Positions 42,876 through 51,847 of a DNA stretch of 60,630 nucleotides are shown piece by piece. Source of the DNA: Candidatus Sulfopaludibacter sp. (GTDB lineage Bacteria > Acidobacteriota > Terriglobia > Bryobacterales > Bryobacteraceae). The stretch's first letter is position 1. Every line of letters begins with the position of its first letter. The notes beneath the pieces were generated by a model. The model was not told where the DNA came from and searched no databases. It saw only the letters and a list, made by a program, of their open reading frames with translations. Both the position numbers and the translations under genes were made by a program. The DNA is taken from the NCBI GenBank assembly GCA_031292755.1, contig JARLGM010000020.1, positions 1 to 60,630 of the forward strand. Direction: 5' to 3'.

Positions 42876-43988
42876 TCAGACGACCGCGACCTTGACGTTG
42901 TGAATCGGGGGCAGCGAATCGAACAGGCAGTCCCAGTGCTCGCCGCCCTCCCTCCCGATCCACAACTGACCAGTCGTCGTGCCGAAGTAGAGTGCAGGTG
43001 CCTTGAGCCGGTCGATATCCATCGCGTCTCGCAGGACGGTGAAGTAGCTCTGCTTCTTCGGCAGCCCATGTGCGAGCCGGCTCCACGACTCGCCGCCATT
43101 TTCGCTGCGCCACACCGCCGGCGCGCCGCCCGGACAGGAGCGCGTCGCCCCCTCCAGGGGAATAACGTATACCGTGTCGGCGTCGTGCGGGTGGACCACG
43201 ATGGGAAATCCGAAGTCGGACGGCAATCCCTTGGCGATGGATCGCCACGAATGGCCGTAGTCGTCGCTGCGCAGCACTCCGATGTCCGGCCGCGGCCCGC
43301 CAGGCCCGGTCCAATCCGCCCATCCGCCGTGGTTCTGCATGTAGAGCCGACCAGGCATGTCTTCGTGCCGCGCGATCTTGTGCACGCACTGACCGAACTC
43401 GGGATAGGGATCGGGCGCGAAGCCGGCGCCGACGCCTTGATTGGATGCCCTGAATGTTTCGCCACCATCCTCGCTGAGATAGTGGCCGCCGGTCGAGATG
43501 CCAAGGTGCACGTGATTTCCGTTGCGGATGATGGTGTGCATGCAGAGCCCGCCGTTGCCGGGTTGCCACTTGCGCGCGTGATCGTGGTTGCTGATGCCGG
43601 GCACCAGGTCCCACGAATCGCCGCCGTCATGGCTCCTGAACAGAGACGCCGGCTCCACGCCGCACCACAGGTCCTTCTTGCCGCCGCCGGCCTCGAGCGC
43701 CCAGATGTTGGCAAGCGCGCGTCCGTCCTCCTTGGGGAACGCCGGGGCCGACTTCGTCTCCTTGAAGCTCTTCCCCATGTCCGTCGAACGCAACACTTTC
43801 ATGCCGAAGAACGGATTGCAGCTCGACGCATACAGGCGGGGTGTGCCGCGCGTGTCGATCAGCGTCGAGTACACAGGGACGCCGGGACCGAAGGGCCCGC
43901 GCAGGGCGAAGCTGCGCCTCGGCTTTGCCGCATCGGCGACGAACACGCCCTTCTTGGTGCCGATAGTGAGAATGATTCGATCCGGCAT
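42876..43988 (-). CDS. BNR/sialidase-type beta-propeller protein
   Basis: This is a 370-residue protein with repeated BNR (Asp-box) motifs: STDMGKSF, SHDGGDSW, SEDGGETF, SDDYGHSW and SENGGESW. They predict a beta-propeller like sialidases or photosynthesis-stability HCF136-like proteins. There is no signal peptide and no clear sialidase catalytic triad, so glycosidase activity is not shown. I start at the ATG at 43988, with GGGAGG 6 nt upstream. It lies 2 nt after a MoaD/ThiS-like gene and is probably co-translated with it. Confidence 0.82.
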   Translation of the reverse strand: MPDRIILTIGTKKGVFVADAAKPRRSFALRGPFGPGVPVYSTLIDTRGTPRLYASSCNPFFGMKVLRSTDMGKSFKETKSAPAFPKEDGRALANIWALEAGGGKKDLWCGVEPASLFRSHDGGDSWDLVPGISNHDHARKWQPGNGGLCMHTIIRNGNHVHLGISTGGHYLSEDGGETFRASNQGVGAGFAPDPYPEFGQCVHKIARHEDMPGRLYMQNHGGWADWTGPGGPRPDIGVLRSDDYGHSWRSIAKGLPSDFGFPIVVHPHDADTVYVIPLEGATRSCPGGAPAVWRSENGGESWSRLAHGLPKKQSYFTVLRDAMDIDRLKAPALYFGTTTGQLWIGREGGEHWDCLFDSLPPIHNVKVAVV

Positions 43989-43990
43989 CT

Positions 43991-44278
43991 TCAACCTCCC
44001 GAGACCGCCGGTAGGATCGTTACCACGTCCCCTGGCCTCAACGTCGTGTCAATCCCGTCGAGGTCGCGCACATTGTCCGAGTTCACGAACACGTTCAGGT
44101 GCCGGCGCACTGTACCCGTTTCGTCACAGACATTTCGATACAGAGCGGACTGGCTCTGCTGGAGGTCTTCAAGTGCGGCGCGCACGGTGTGTGCCGAGAT
44201 CGAGAGTTGGGCTGCGCCCGCACAATACGTGCGCAGCGGGCCAGGGACATGGATCGTGATGGTCGGCGATTGGCCCAT
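43991..44278 (-). CDS. MoaD/ThiS-like ubiquitin-fold protein
   Basis: This is a 95-residue beta-grasp protein (ITIHVPGPLRTYCAG at the start, LRPGDVVTILPAVSGG at the end). The C-terminal Gly-Gly is the hallmark of sulfur-carrier or conjugated proteins of the MoaD/ThiS/SAMP family. It could carry a thiocarboxylate or modify proteins. The pairing with a BNR propeller gene recurs, as far as I remember, in many bacteria and archaea, but its purpose is not known to me. No moeB/thiF-type activating enzyme is in the window. Confidence 0.8.
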   Translation of the reverse strand: MGQSPTITIHVPGPLRTYCAGAAQLSISAHTVRAALEDLQQSQSALYRNVCDETGTVRRHLNVFVNSDNVRDLDGIDTTLRPGDVVTILPAVSGG

Positions 44279-44626
44279 CGTGTGAGACGAAGCTTATCAT
44301 TGGCGATTGGGATGATGCAACCGTATCCCCGCGTCTGTCAACGCGTCAACCGAGTCCAAATGAAGATCCTCGGCCTTCGACAGACCTCGGCCATCATGTC
44401 GCCGCTGAAGCTGCGCAGATCGCGCGATTGTACGCCGTAACATTCAGAAATGTGATTTCTGTCGCGATATCCCCTTCGCACCAGCCAAATGGGGCGTAGA
44501 TCAAACTCCGGAGGATGCTGGAAGTTCCGCGTATCATAACTGAATTGTTGAGGACGGCCGTCGCCTGCCGTCATTGGTGGCACAAACACATGACTTACGC
44601 ATTTGTTGAGTGGAGAGTATTGAGGG
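44279..44626. other. Gap without a recognisable gene
   Basis: These 348 nt lie between the MoaD-like start (minus strand) and the end of the macro-domain gene. Base composition is lower in GC than the flanks. Short open frames on both strands have no start context or family likeness. It should hold the promoter of the minus-strand MoaD-BNR pair, but I cannot point to a convincing -35/-10. Confidence 0.5.
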
Positions 44627-45193
44627 CTAGCGCGACGCGGGCAGGTTGGCCCGGCAGATTTCCACGTACACGTCATAGGCCTGTTGGCCGAACGGCACGA
44701 AGATCGCCTTTTGAATTCCGGAAGCCGGATTCGCCAGGTGCGCGATCACTTCCCTCACCGCAATCTCCGTCGCTTCGCGCAACGGATATCCGTACACGCC
44801 GGTGCTGATGGCGGGAAACGAAATGGTCCGAACCTGCCGCTCGTCCGCCAGCGCCAGACATCTCCGATAGCAGGAAGCCAGCTGTTCGGGCTCGCCATGC
44901 CTGCCGTCGCGATAGACCGGTCCAACGGCGTGAAAGACGTGCTGCGCGGGAAGCCGGCCCGCGCCCGTCGCCACCGCGCCTCCCGTGGGACACCCACCGA
45001 TGCGGCGCCGGATCTCATCCAATTCCCGCATGATCTCCGGACCGCCGGCGCGGTGGATGGCGCCATCCACGCCGCCGCCGCCCGCCAGCGCCGCATTGGC
45101 CGCGTTGGCGATCGCGTCCACCGGCACGCGCGTGATGTCGCCTTCCCGGACCAGGATCGTACGTCCCGGGGATGTCGTGAATTCCATGGCCAT
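44627..45193 (-). CDS. Macro-domain ADP-ribose-binding protein (O-acetyl-ADP-ribose deacetylase type)
   Basis: This is a 188-residue stand-alone macro domain. Key motifs are all present: VREGDITRVPVDAIANAAN (Asp and Asn of the ribose site), GGGGVDGAIHRAGG (distal-ribose loop), GAVATGAGRLPAQHVFHAVG and ISFPAISTGVYGYPLREA (phosphate loop). Such MacroD-type proteins remove ADP-ribose or hydrolyse O-acetyl-ADP-ribose. It is divergent from the TIM-barrel gene with only 17 nt between the starts. Confidence 0.93.
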   Translation of the reverse strand: MAMEFTTSPGRTILVREGDITRVPVDAIANAANAALAGGGGVDGAIHRAGGPEIMRELDEIRRRIGGCPTGGAVATGAGRLPAQHVFHAVGPVYRDGRHGEPEQLASCYRRCLALADERQVRTISFPAISTGVYGYPLREATEIAVREVIAHLANPASGIQKAIFVPFGQQAYDVYVEICRANLPASR

Positions 45194-45210
45194 CGACTAC
45201 AATCTTAACT

Positions 45211-46146
45211 ATGATGACAAGGCGTGAAATCCTGGCCGCGGGCGCCGTGTGCGCGACATCTCTTTGGGGCAAGTCGCGCATCGACAAAACCACGATCAGC
45301 GCGATCACCGACGAAATCGGCCTCACCACTGAGGAGTCCATCGCTTTCGCCCATCAGTATGGGATGAAGTTCGTCGAGATCCGCAATCCTCCCAAGAACG
45401 AGCCCAACGCCAGGAAGGAATACTTCCAGCTTTCCGACGCCGAAATCAAGATGGACGCCACGCGCTTCACCAATGAAGGGCTCAAGGTTTCGTTCGTCAA
45501 TACCGGACTGCTCAAATTTGCCTGGCCGGACACCGAAGCGGTGCGCCGGAGGCCCGAAGAGCCGGCGGCGCGCGAGAAGCGACTGGCCGCCGAAAAGGCG
45601 CGCTGGGACAATCGCTTGGACGATCTGCACAAGGCCATCCGCTGCGCGCAGATTATGGGCTGCGACAAGGTGCGCATCTTTACGGGTTCGCGCACAGCGG
45701 AACCTGCCTCCCTGTATCCCCGCATCGCCGAGGTGATCGGCGCCATGGGCGAAGTGGCGCAGAAGGAAAAAGTCCACCTGCTGATCGAAAACGAAGGCTC
45801 GCAGAATGTGGCCACCAGCGCCGAACTCGGCGAGGTGTTCAAACTGATTCCCAACAAGTACATCGGCTACAACTGGGACCCGCACAACGCTTATGGCCGC
45901 GAGCATTCCTTTCCCGAGGGCTACGCGGCGCTTCCCAAAGAGCGCATGCTCAACATTCAGATCAAGGGTAAGGGCGTGATGCCGTCGAGTCCGGAGAAAG
46001 AGGACTGGAAGGCCATCATGGAGGCGCTCGCCCGCGACAATTACAAGTACAAAATCGGCCTGGAAACGCATCTCTTCGACGGCACGCTGATTGCCGCCGC
46101 GCATACCTCCATGGAGGAGATCATGCGCATCGTTAACGAGGTCTAG
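45211..46146 (+). CDS. Tat-exported sugar phosphate isomerase/epimerase-like TIM-barrel protein
   Basis: This is a 311-residue protein. The N-terminus MTRREILAAGAVCATSLW is a twin-arginine signal. The body is a xylose-isomerase-like (AP_endonuc_2) barrel with metal-site residues seen in VEIRNP, LLIENEGSQ, GYNWDPHNAY and IGLETHL. Acidobacteria and Planctomycetes have many exported members that act on sugars and cofactors; the substrate is unknown. It is followed 2 nt later by a small anchored protein. Confidence 0.87.
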   Translation: MMTRREILAAGAVCATSLWGKSRIDKTTISAITDEIGLTTEESIAFAHQYGMKFVEIRNPPKNEPNARKEYFQLSDAEIKMDATRFTNEGLKVSFVNTGLLKFAWPDTEAVRRRPEEPAAREKRLAAEKARWDNRLDDLHKAIRCAQIMGCDKVRIFTGSRTAEPASLYPRIAEVIGAMGEVAQKEKVHLLIENEGSQNVATSAELGEVFKLIPNKYIGYNWDPHNAYGREHSFPEGYAALPKERMLNIQIKGKGVMPSSPEKEDWKAIMEALARDNYKYKIGLETHLFDGTLIAAAHTSMEEIMRIVNEV

Positions 46147-46148
46147 GA

Positions 46149-46617
46149 GTGTCCAAGAATTTCGCGATTGCGTTCGGGATAGGGCTCGTCTGCATTGCGA
46201 TCGCCGTGGGAGCGATCTTCTATATGCAGCGCGGCGCACACGTCGATGTGCACGGCAAGTTCCTGAAGGTGCGGACAGCGCCGCTGGACGAGAACAACTC
46301 GTTCGTGGTGATCGATTTCCGCATCGAGAATCCGTCCGACTACGGCTTCAAAGTGCGCACCGTAACAGTGTTGATGGAGGATGCATCGGGCAATCAGACC
46401 GAAGGGCAGACTGCCTCCGATTCGGCCGCCCAGCAGGCTTTAGATGGCATTCCTGCGCTGGGACCCAAATACAATGCTTCGCTGATCATGAACGATATGA
46501 TCCCGCCCAAAGGCACGTGGGACCGGATGATCGCGTCGCGCTTTGAAATGCCGGAAGCGAATCATCGTCAAAATCGAAGAAGTAGACGGGAAGATTTCCG
46601 AGCTCTCAGAGAAGTAA
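46149..46617 (+). CDS. Membrane-anchored hypothetical protein with a frameshift near its end
   Basis: A GTG at 46149, with GAGG 7 nt upstream, opens a protein with one N-terminal helix (AIAFGIGLVCIAIAVGAIFY). A beta-rich domain follows (SFVVIDFRIENPSDYGFKVR) like late-embryogenesis or DUF-type extracytoplasmic domains. The frame would run on to 46910 across the convergent aminopeptidase gene. One frame over, at about 46550, the sequence KRIIVKIEEVDGKISEL continues naturally and stops at 46617, just before the aminopeptidase end. The true protein is therefore probably about 155 residues, with an indel in a real or assembly error. Confidence 0.65.
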
Positions 46618-46625
46618 TCCTAAGC

Positions 46626-49019
46626 TTACTTCCGCAGCAGGGCGTGGTTCGGATCCAGCACTACTTTGAGAGGCGGCTGCTTCAGCGCCACGGTGAAGGT
46701 AACCGGCTGGTTCATGGAGCGGACCCATTGCGTGATGGCCTTTCCCGGGGCCGTGCGGATCTCTATCGGGACCAGGGCGCTGAAATCGGCATCGACGCCG
46801 GACTGCGTCAGCGTACCCGCGAGGGTCAGAGCCGGGACTTTGCCCTTGACCGTGTAAGTGAGCTTGAGCGCCGGAATGCCAGTGCCGTAGACCCACTGGT
46901 CGAAGAATGACTCCAGGGTGGGGTCTTGTGAATTCGCCGGCAGGAACTCCGCGGCAAGCTGGCGGAACTCTTCCGTGCTCATGTCCACGTGATCGTAGCG
47001 CATCAGCAGTTCTCTCAGCATCGCCAGAAACCGGCCGTCCCCCATCCGGCGGCGGAGCATCTGCATGATCCAGGTACCCTTGCCATAGGTTATGCTGCGC
47101 CACGCGGTGGGCTGCTGGGAAGTTTCAAGGCGCGTGCCGAGCACGATAGGACCGCTGGAATCCACTACCTGGCCGGCTTCGTTCTTCTCCAGGAGGGCGT
47201 TGCGGTAGGCATCCAGGAACAGGTCGGTGGCATGTGTGCCGCGCGTCTTTTCGAGGTACAGCAGGGCGGAGACATTGGCCAGGGATTCCATCAGCCAGTT
47301 GTCGCGATAGCTGCCCGCCGCCGCGCGATTGCCCCACCATTGATGCGCCGTTTCGTGCGCCTGCAACAACTCCAGGAAGAACAGCTCCTGGGATTCTTCC
47401 TCCCGCGCGACCGCGCGTGGCAGCACTTTCAGGTACGACAGTGTGGAAAGGTAGATCAGGCCGGGAAAGCCCTGTCCGAAAGCCCCCGGGATAGGCGACA
47501 CGGTGAGATGGGGAAGTGCCGGCGGGCCGAACCGCGCACTCATGAACTCCATGGCCGCGGCAACGCTCTCGGCCAGTTGCTTGAGGCGCTCCACGGGGCT
47601 GGGAGCCTGTTCGGTCTGCATGGGGATCGCCGGGAGCGGCAGCCTCCTGCGGATGATCTCCGGAATCGGCGGCATTGGCGAAAGTTCCAGTTGCGGCTTC
47701 AGGTTGCTTTCCAGCGTGCGGTTGGCGCAGACATCCACCACGAACCCGCCGCGCTCGACGCGCGCATGCTGGTAGTTGCCCAGGTTGAAGCCCGCCAGTC
47801 GGATGGCCGCGGAGGTTTTGCGGCGGGTGATGCGCCACGGCCCCTCGGTCCGGTCTTCCACCACCTCACCGGCGGTCACCAGGTCCAGATCCTGAGGATA
47901 GCGGAATAACATATCGTAGGTGGCGAACTGGAGGCGGTGAATGGGATACCAGTTCCCGCGGGCGGTCACGTAGAGCACGTGGTCGCCGGCATCCAGAATC
48001 ACCTTGCCGTTGTGGTGAAACTCGAATTCGTAGGCGCGGCCGGCCTGCAAAGGCTCCGGCGGCACCACTACAAACAGATTGTTACCTCCCAGAGAGAGAT
48101 TGGCGCGCAGCGAATCGCGTCCCAAAAACTCGGCCGGCTTGCCGTCTACGGTAACATCGGTGACGGTCATCAGCGGCGTGATTTCGAAGGCCGTCGATAC
48201 CATGCCGTCGGTAGGCGATTTCACGGTGACGCGGGTGACCGCCGTAAGCGACAGGTCCGGATTCACGGTCGCCTCGATGCGGTAATTGCTGGTGAGCAGA
48301 TCGAGGTGCGGCGGGGCCGGGTCCTTGCGGGTGGCGCGCGCGCGAAAACTGGTCCATGTGTCGAAATAGAGCCGGCCGTTCCGTGAGTTCACCGTACCGG
48401 CCATGATCTGCTCGGGGCTGGCCGGGTCGTACACCACGTCGAAATTGCCCAGCTTGCGGCCGGCGAACAGGCCGGCAAAGAGGCCCGGTGGATGGCCCGG
48501 CCCACCCAGCAGGTCGAGCGTCAGACGGGTCATATAGCTCTCGCCGAGATTGCGCAGCACGCTGGTCCATTCGTCGTCCAGAAGCGGCGCGATTTCCGGG
48601 CTCTTCCGGTTGGCGACGCTGCGCGGGAACTGGCTCTTCAAGCGGTCGTAGTCGTCCCCCGTAAACAGAAACACGGCGGTCTTAAAATGCTCGTCGAGGG
48701 TGGGCGAATCGATATAGCCGGCCAAGCTGCGCCGCTCCGCCACGTCCGGCGGGCGCAGCAGCACCTCGCCATCTCCGCCTTCCACGTCGGACACGAACAC
48801 GGCCGCAATGCGGCGGCCGGCTATGGGCTTGCTAAAAATCAGGTGGCCGTCGGCCAGGTAGATCCGGACGTCCTCTTTGACAATCTCCAGATCGCGAATG
48901 CGGTAGCATTCATCCTGGTCGAAGGTGTTCTCCCGGATGGCGCGTGCAATGTCGGCCGCTCCTCCGGCAAAAACCTGGACCTGAAAAATCAAACCAAGCG
49001 CTACCGCAAACCCCCGCAT
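46626..49019 (-). CDS. M1-family zinc aminopeptidase, secreted
   Basis: This is a 797-residue protein from the ATG at 49019, which gives a signal peptide (MRGFAVALGLIFQVQVFAGG). Residues 240-440 form the M1 beta-saddle. The zinc site is HETAHQWWGN (His555, Glu556, His559) and the third ligand is Glu578 in NWLMESLAN, with exact HExxH-x18-E spacing. The usual GAMEN exopeptidase motif is not evident (GFPGLIYLST is in its place), so specificity may differ. It follows the transglutaminase gene by 10 nt. Confidence 0.88.
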   Translation of the reverse strand: MRGFAVALGLIFQVQVFAGGAADIARAIRENTFDQDECYRIRDLEIVKEDVRIYLADGHLIFSKPIAGRRIAAVFVSDVEGGDGEVLLRPPDVAERRSLAGYIDSPTLDEHFKTAVFLFTGDDYDRLKSQFPRSVANRKSPEIAPLLDDEWTSVLRNLGESYMTRLTLDLLGGPGHPPGLFAGLFAGRKLGNFDVVYDPASPEQIMAGTVNSRNGRLYFDTWTSFRARATRKDPAPPHLDLLTSNYRIEATVNPDLSLTAVTRVTVKSPTDGMVSTAFEITPLMTVTDVTVDGKPAEFLGRDSLRANLSLGGNNLFVVVPPEPLQAGRAYEFEFHHNGKVILDAGDHVLYVTARGNWYPIHRLQFATYDMLFRYPQDLDLVTAGEVVEDRTEGPWRITRRKTSAAIRLAGFNLGNYQHARVERGGFVVDVCANRTLESNLKPQLELSPMPPIPEIIRRRLPLPAIPMQTEQAPSPVERLKQLAESVAAAMEFMSARFGPPALPHLTVSPIPGAFGQGFPGLIYLSTLSYLKVLPRAVAREEESQELFFLELLQAHETAHQWWGNRAAAGSYRDNWLMESLANVSALLYLEKTRGTHATDLFLDAYRNALLEKNEAGQVVDSSGPIVLGTRLETSQQPTAWRSITYGKGTWIMQMLRRRMGDGRFLAMLRELLMRYDHVDMSTEEFRQLAAEFLPANSQDPTLESFFDQWVYGTGIPALKLTYTVKGKVPALTLAGTLTQSGVDADFSALVPIEIRTAPGKAITQWVRSMNQPVTFTVALKQPPLKVVLDPNHALLRK

Positions 49020-49029
49020 AGTCTCAATA

Positions 49030-51150
49030 CTACTCTTCGCGCTCCAACTCATCCAGTAGTGCCGATAGCTGGGGGGCTACTTCGGTGCGGCCGCCGAAGC
49101 GCAGCTCATTGTAGGTACCGGTGAACTGGTGGACGCGAACGCCCAGAGCCGAGGCCGGCAGGGAGGCTGCAAATTCGGTGGGTGTGAACCAGAGCGGCTT
49201 TTGAAATCCGCGGCGCTTCAAAATCTCCAACATGCGCTCGTAGAGCAGAGTGGCATCGGCCGCGCTGGCGTGGCCGCGGCGGACCTGATCCACGCGGCGC
49301 CGGATGCGTAACATACGAATCAGCGGAGGGCTGACGCGCAAGACGAGTAACCCGCAGGCCGCGATGGCCAGAACGGCCAGCCCGTACCGTTTGAAAAAGG
49401 CCCTGAGATGCTGCGTCCACGCCGATTCCGCGCCGGAAAGGGAATCGAACCAGCGAATGCCCAGGCGTCCGGCGCCTTGCTGCAGTTTATCGGCGAGCGT
49501 GCCCTGGTGCCCGGGATCGTAACTCACCACCCATTCCTGCCAGAACGTGTCGGCGGCGTCCAGGTACAGATTCAGGCGGGTGACCAGTCCCATGTTCGCC
49601 TGGTTGGGATCGGGCGGCGTAGGGTCGAAGGTGGTCCATCCGCGATTGGGCAGCCAGGCTTCCACCCAGGCGTGCGCGTCCGAGGCGCGGATCAACCAGA
49701 GATCGGTGATCGGGTTATAGATGCCGCTCTGGAAGCCGGTCGCCATGCGGGATGGGATGCCGAGCGTGCGCAGCAGCGCCACCATGGCGGTAGCGAAGTA
49801 CTCGCAGTGGCCCTTCTTGCGCTCGAAAAGGAAATTCTCCAGGGGGTGTTCCATTTCGCGCTTGGGGAGTTCCAGCGTATAGGAATAGTCCGTGTGCAGG
49901 TGGTGCTCGATGGCGCGGGCGCGTTCCAGGTCGGTAATGGCCCCGGCGGTCATGGCCTGCGCCAGCCGGGCGACGCGTGGATCCAGCGGGGGCAGTTGCA
50001 GATACGCATCGCGTTCTTCCGGACCGATGAGCGGCGGCGGCCAGACGACAGGTTCCGCCTCCGGCGGCGCCTCGATCAGACTGTAGGCTTCGTAGTGGAA
50101 GCCCGCCGGCGGCGGATGCCCCAGGTGGAAGCTATCGGTTTCGCTGCGGAACAGGGAGGAATTGCGGAGCTCCACCTGTTCGGGGACGCCGGCGAAAAAC
50201 AGCGAATCGTTCTCCACACCGTCCATTTCCACGGTGTAGCTGATCCTCCGGCCGTTGCGGCGCAATTGCGAAGGCACCAGGTTGATGTGGCCGCGCTCCA
50301 TGGGGACGGGTGTGCGCTCCGGCAGCGGGTTGGTCCAGTTCTTGCCATCGAAGTGCAGCAGCGCGCCGCCGCGCCATTTCAATCCGGCCGCCGATTCGGT
50401 GCTGTAGACGGCGATATGCATGACGGTGCGGGAGCTGGTTTTGAACTCGCCGATTTCGCCGAACTTCACGTGGTTGGAAAATCCCGGAATGTAGATGCGG
50501 TGCGAGATGAGGCGGGAAAACGCCGCGTCGGCCGTCCGGGGCAGCAGAAAGAACATGCCGGCGGTGAGTGCCAGGATGCCCACGGAGACAAGCGCGGAAA
50601 GCGCCGCCAGACGCGGGTGAAATCGCCTCAGGCCGCCACGCGCCGTAGTGCGGGCCCGGGTCATGGAGCGGCGGATTTCCGCGCTGGTCAATGCCGCCAT
50701 GGCCAGAAGAAGGAACAACGCCAGGAAAAGGAAGAAGCTGAAACTGACGGAGAGGATGGCCGCGGCCAGCAACTCCAGGAAGGCGATGATGGCGGTGTAC
50801 AGATAATCGCGATTGGTTCGGGAAGTCAGGATTTTCATCACCGCGAGAAAGAAAACCAGGTGCACCGTGGCGGCCAGAAAATCGTGCGATAGCAGGAAGT
50901 AGTCCACGCCAAAGAAGGCGACGTAGCTGAGGGTGACGCCGGTAATGGCGCGCTCCGAGGGGGCGATGCGAATCCAGCCGCAGATCAGGATGGCGCGCAG
51001 CACCAGTCCGAAGGCGGTGAGGGCGATGGTGGGGGTATCGAGATAGCCGGAGCCGGCTACGGCCAGATATCCGCTGGCCACCAGGCCGAGCAGGGAGAAC
51101 TGGAAGAAACGCTCGACGGAGACGGCAACGCTCGCGTCGTGACGCTGCAT
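49030..51150 (-). CDS. TgpA-type membrane transglutaminase-like protein
   Basis: This is a 706-residue protein. Residues 10-210 contain about seven membrane helices of the DUF3488/TgpA N-terminal domain. The central periplasmic transglutaminase-like domain carries the triad KKGHCEYFATAM (Cys), IRASDAHAWVEAW (His) and GWTTFDPTPPD (Asp). One more helix lies near 560, then a cytoplasmic tail (DUF4129-like). TgpA proteins are essential in some bacteria; the substrate is unclear. It sits between an anti-sigma-like gene and an M1 peptidase gene. Confidence 0.9.
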   Translation of the reverse strand: MQRHDASVAVSVERFFQFSLLGLVASGYLAVAGSGYLDTPTIALTAFGLVLRAILICGWIRIAPSERAITGVTLSYVAFFGVDYFLLSHDFLAATVHLVFFLAVMKILTSRTNRDYLYTAIIAFLELLAAAILSVSFSFFLFLALFLLLAMAALTSAEIRRSMTRARTTARGGLRRFHPRLAALSALVSVGILALTAGMFFLLPRTADAAFSRLISHRIYIPGFSNHVKFGEIGEFKTSSRTVMHIAVYSTESAAGLKWRGGALLHFDGKNWTNPLPERTPVPMERGHINLVPSQLRRNGRRISYTVEMDGVENDSLFFAGVPEQVELRNSSLFRSETDSFHLGHPPPAGFHYEAYSLIEAPPEAEPVVWPPPLIGPEERDAYLQLPPLDPRVARLAQAMTAGAITDLERARAIEHHLHTDYSYTLELPKREMEHPLENFLFERKKGHCEYFATAMVALLRTLGIPSRMATGFQSGIYNPITDLWLIRASDAHAWVEAWLPNRGWTTFDPTPPDPNQANMGLVTRLNLYLDAADTFWQEWVVSYDPGHQGTLADKLQQGAGRLGIRWFDSLSGAESAWTQHLRAFFKRYGLAVLAIAACGLLVLRVSPPLIRMLRIRRRVDQVRRGHASAADATLLYERMLEILKRRGFQKPLWFTPTEFAASLPASALGVRVHQFTGTYNELRFGGRTEVAPQLSALLDELEREE

Positions 51151-51154
51151 ACGG

Positions 51155-51730
51155 TCATTTTAGCAGGGGTCCGATTTCGAGACCGTATTCGCGAAGCAGG
51201 TCGCCGGCCGGGGAGTAGAGGCGGACGAAGTAGATGCCGGCGGGTAACGGCTTGGCGGGACGCCCGGGGAACGTTCCGGTCCATACCTGTTTTCCGGCGC
51301 GATCCACCATTTCCACACGATACGAGGCCGCGGCAGGGAGCCCGGTGACGTCCAGTTGCAGCGCCAGAGGAACGCCTGCCGGCGCTTGTGCGTTAATTCC
51401 AACGCCGCGTGTGACGGCGAGACTGACGGCGAAGGGAGCCGTCGCGTTGCTGCGAATCAGAATGACTCCCGCGAGGAGAACCGCGGCGGCCAGCAGGAAA
51501 GCCATGCCGGCCCAACGCGGAGCGCGTTTCTCTTCCGCCCGGATTTGCGCCGCCGCACGGCGCATCGAATTGACGTAGACGTCGCTGGTTTCCACCTTCT
51601 TCCGGCAGGAAGCACACAGCAGGAGATGCTCTTCGACTTGCGACAACTCGGGTTCGGCACTGGCCGCAAGCGAGTATCGCTCAATCTCCTCCTCCACAAG
51701 GTGACCTTCGACGTCCATTGTCATCTCCAT
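51155..51730 (-). CDS. Zinc-finger anti-sigma-like membrane protein
   Basis: This is a 191-residue protein. Residues 10-45 resemble the anti-sigma zinc finger (HLVEEEIERYSLA, then EHLLLCASCRKK with the HxxxCxxC ligands). One transmembrane helix lies near 73-90 (MAFLLAAAVLLAGVILI), followed by a periplasmic domain of about 95 residues resembling a beta-sandwich (YRVEMVDRAGKQVWTGTFPG). It lies 118 nt downstream of an ECF sigma gene and is likely its partner; the pairing is inferred from position. Confidence 0.78.
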   Translation of the reverse strand: MEMTMDVEGHLVEEEIERYSLAASAEPELSQVEEHLLLCASCRKKVETSDVYVNSMRRAAAQIRAEEKRAPRWAGMAFLLAAAVLLAGVILIRSNATAPFAVSLAVTRGVGINAQAPAGVPLALQLDVTGLPAAASYRVEMVDRAGKQVWTGTFPGRPAKPLPAGIYFVRLYSPAGDLLREYGLEIGPLLK

Positions 51731-51847
51731 TGTGTACCGTTCGCTTCCTGATATAAAGGTGGCGGCGGGAGATCAGTACTCTCACAATTTCTGGGGTCAG
51801 AAATGCCTTAGGAAAGAGTCCGGTTACGTACAATTTTTGCGTTATTT

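Noticed and set aside
42876..43988. Call as an active sialidase
   Set aside because: Asp boxes show the propeller fold, but the Arg triad and catalytic Asp/Tyr/Glu of sialidases could not be identified and there is no signal peptide.
44338..44676. 112-codon minus-strand frame beside the macro-domain gene
   Set aside because: Arginine/proline-rich, no family, overlaps the macro-domain 3' end in another frame.
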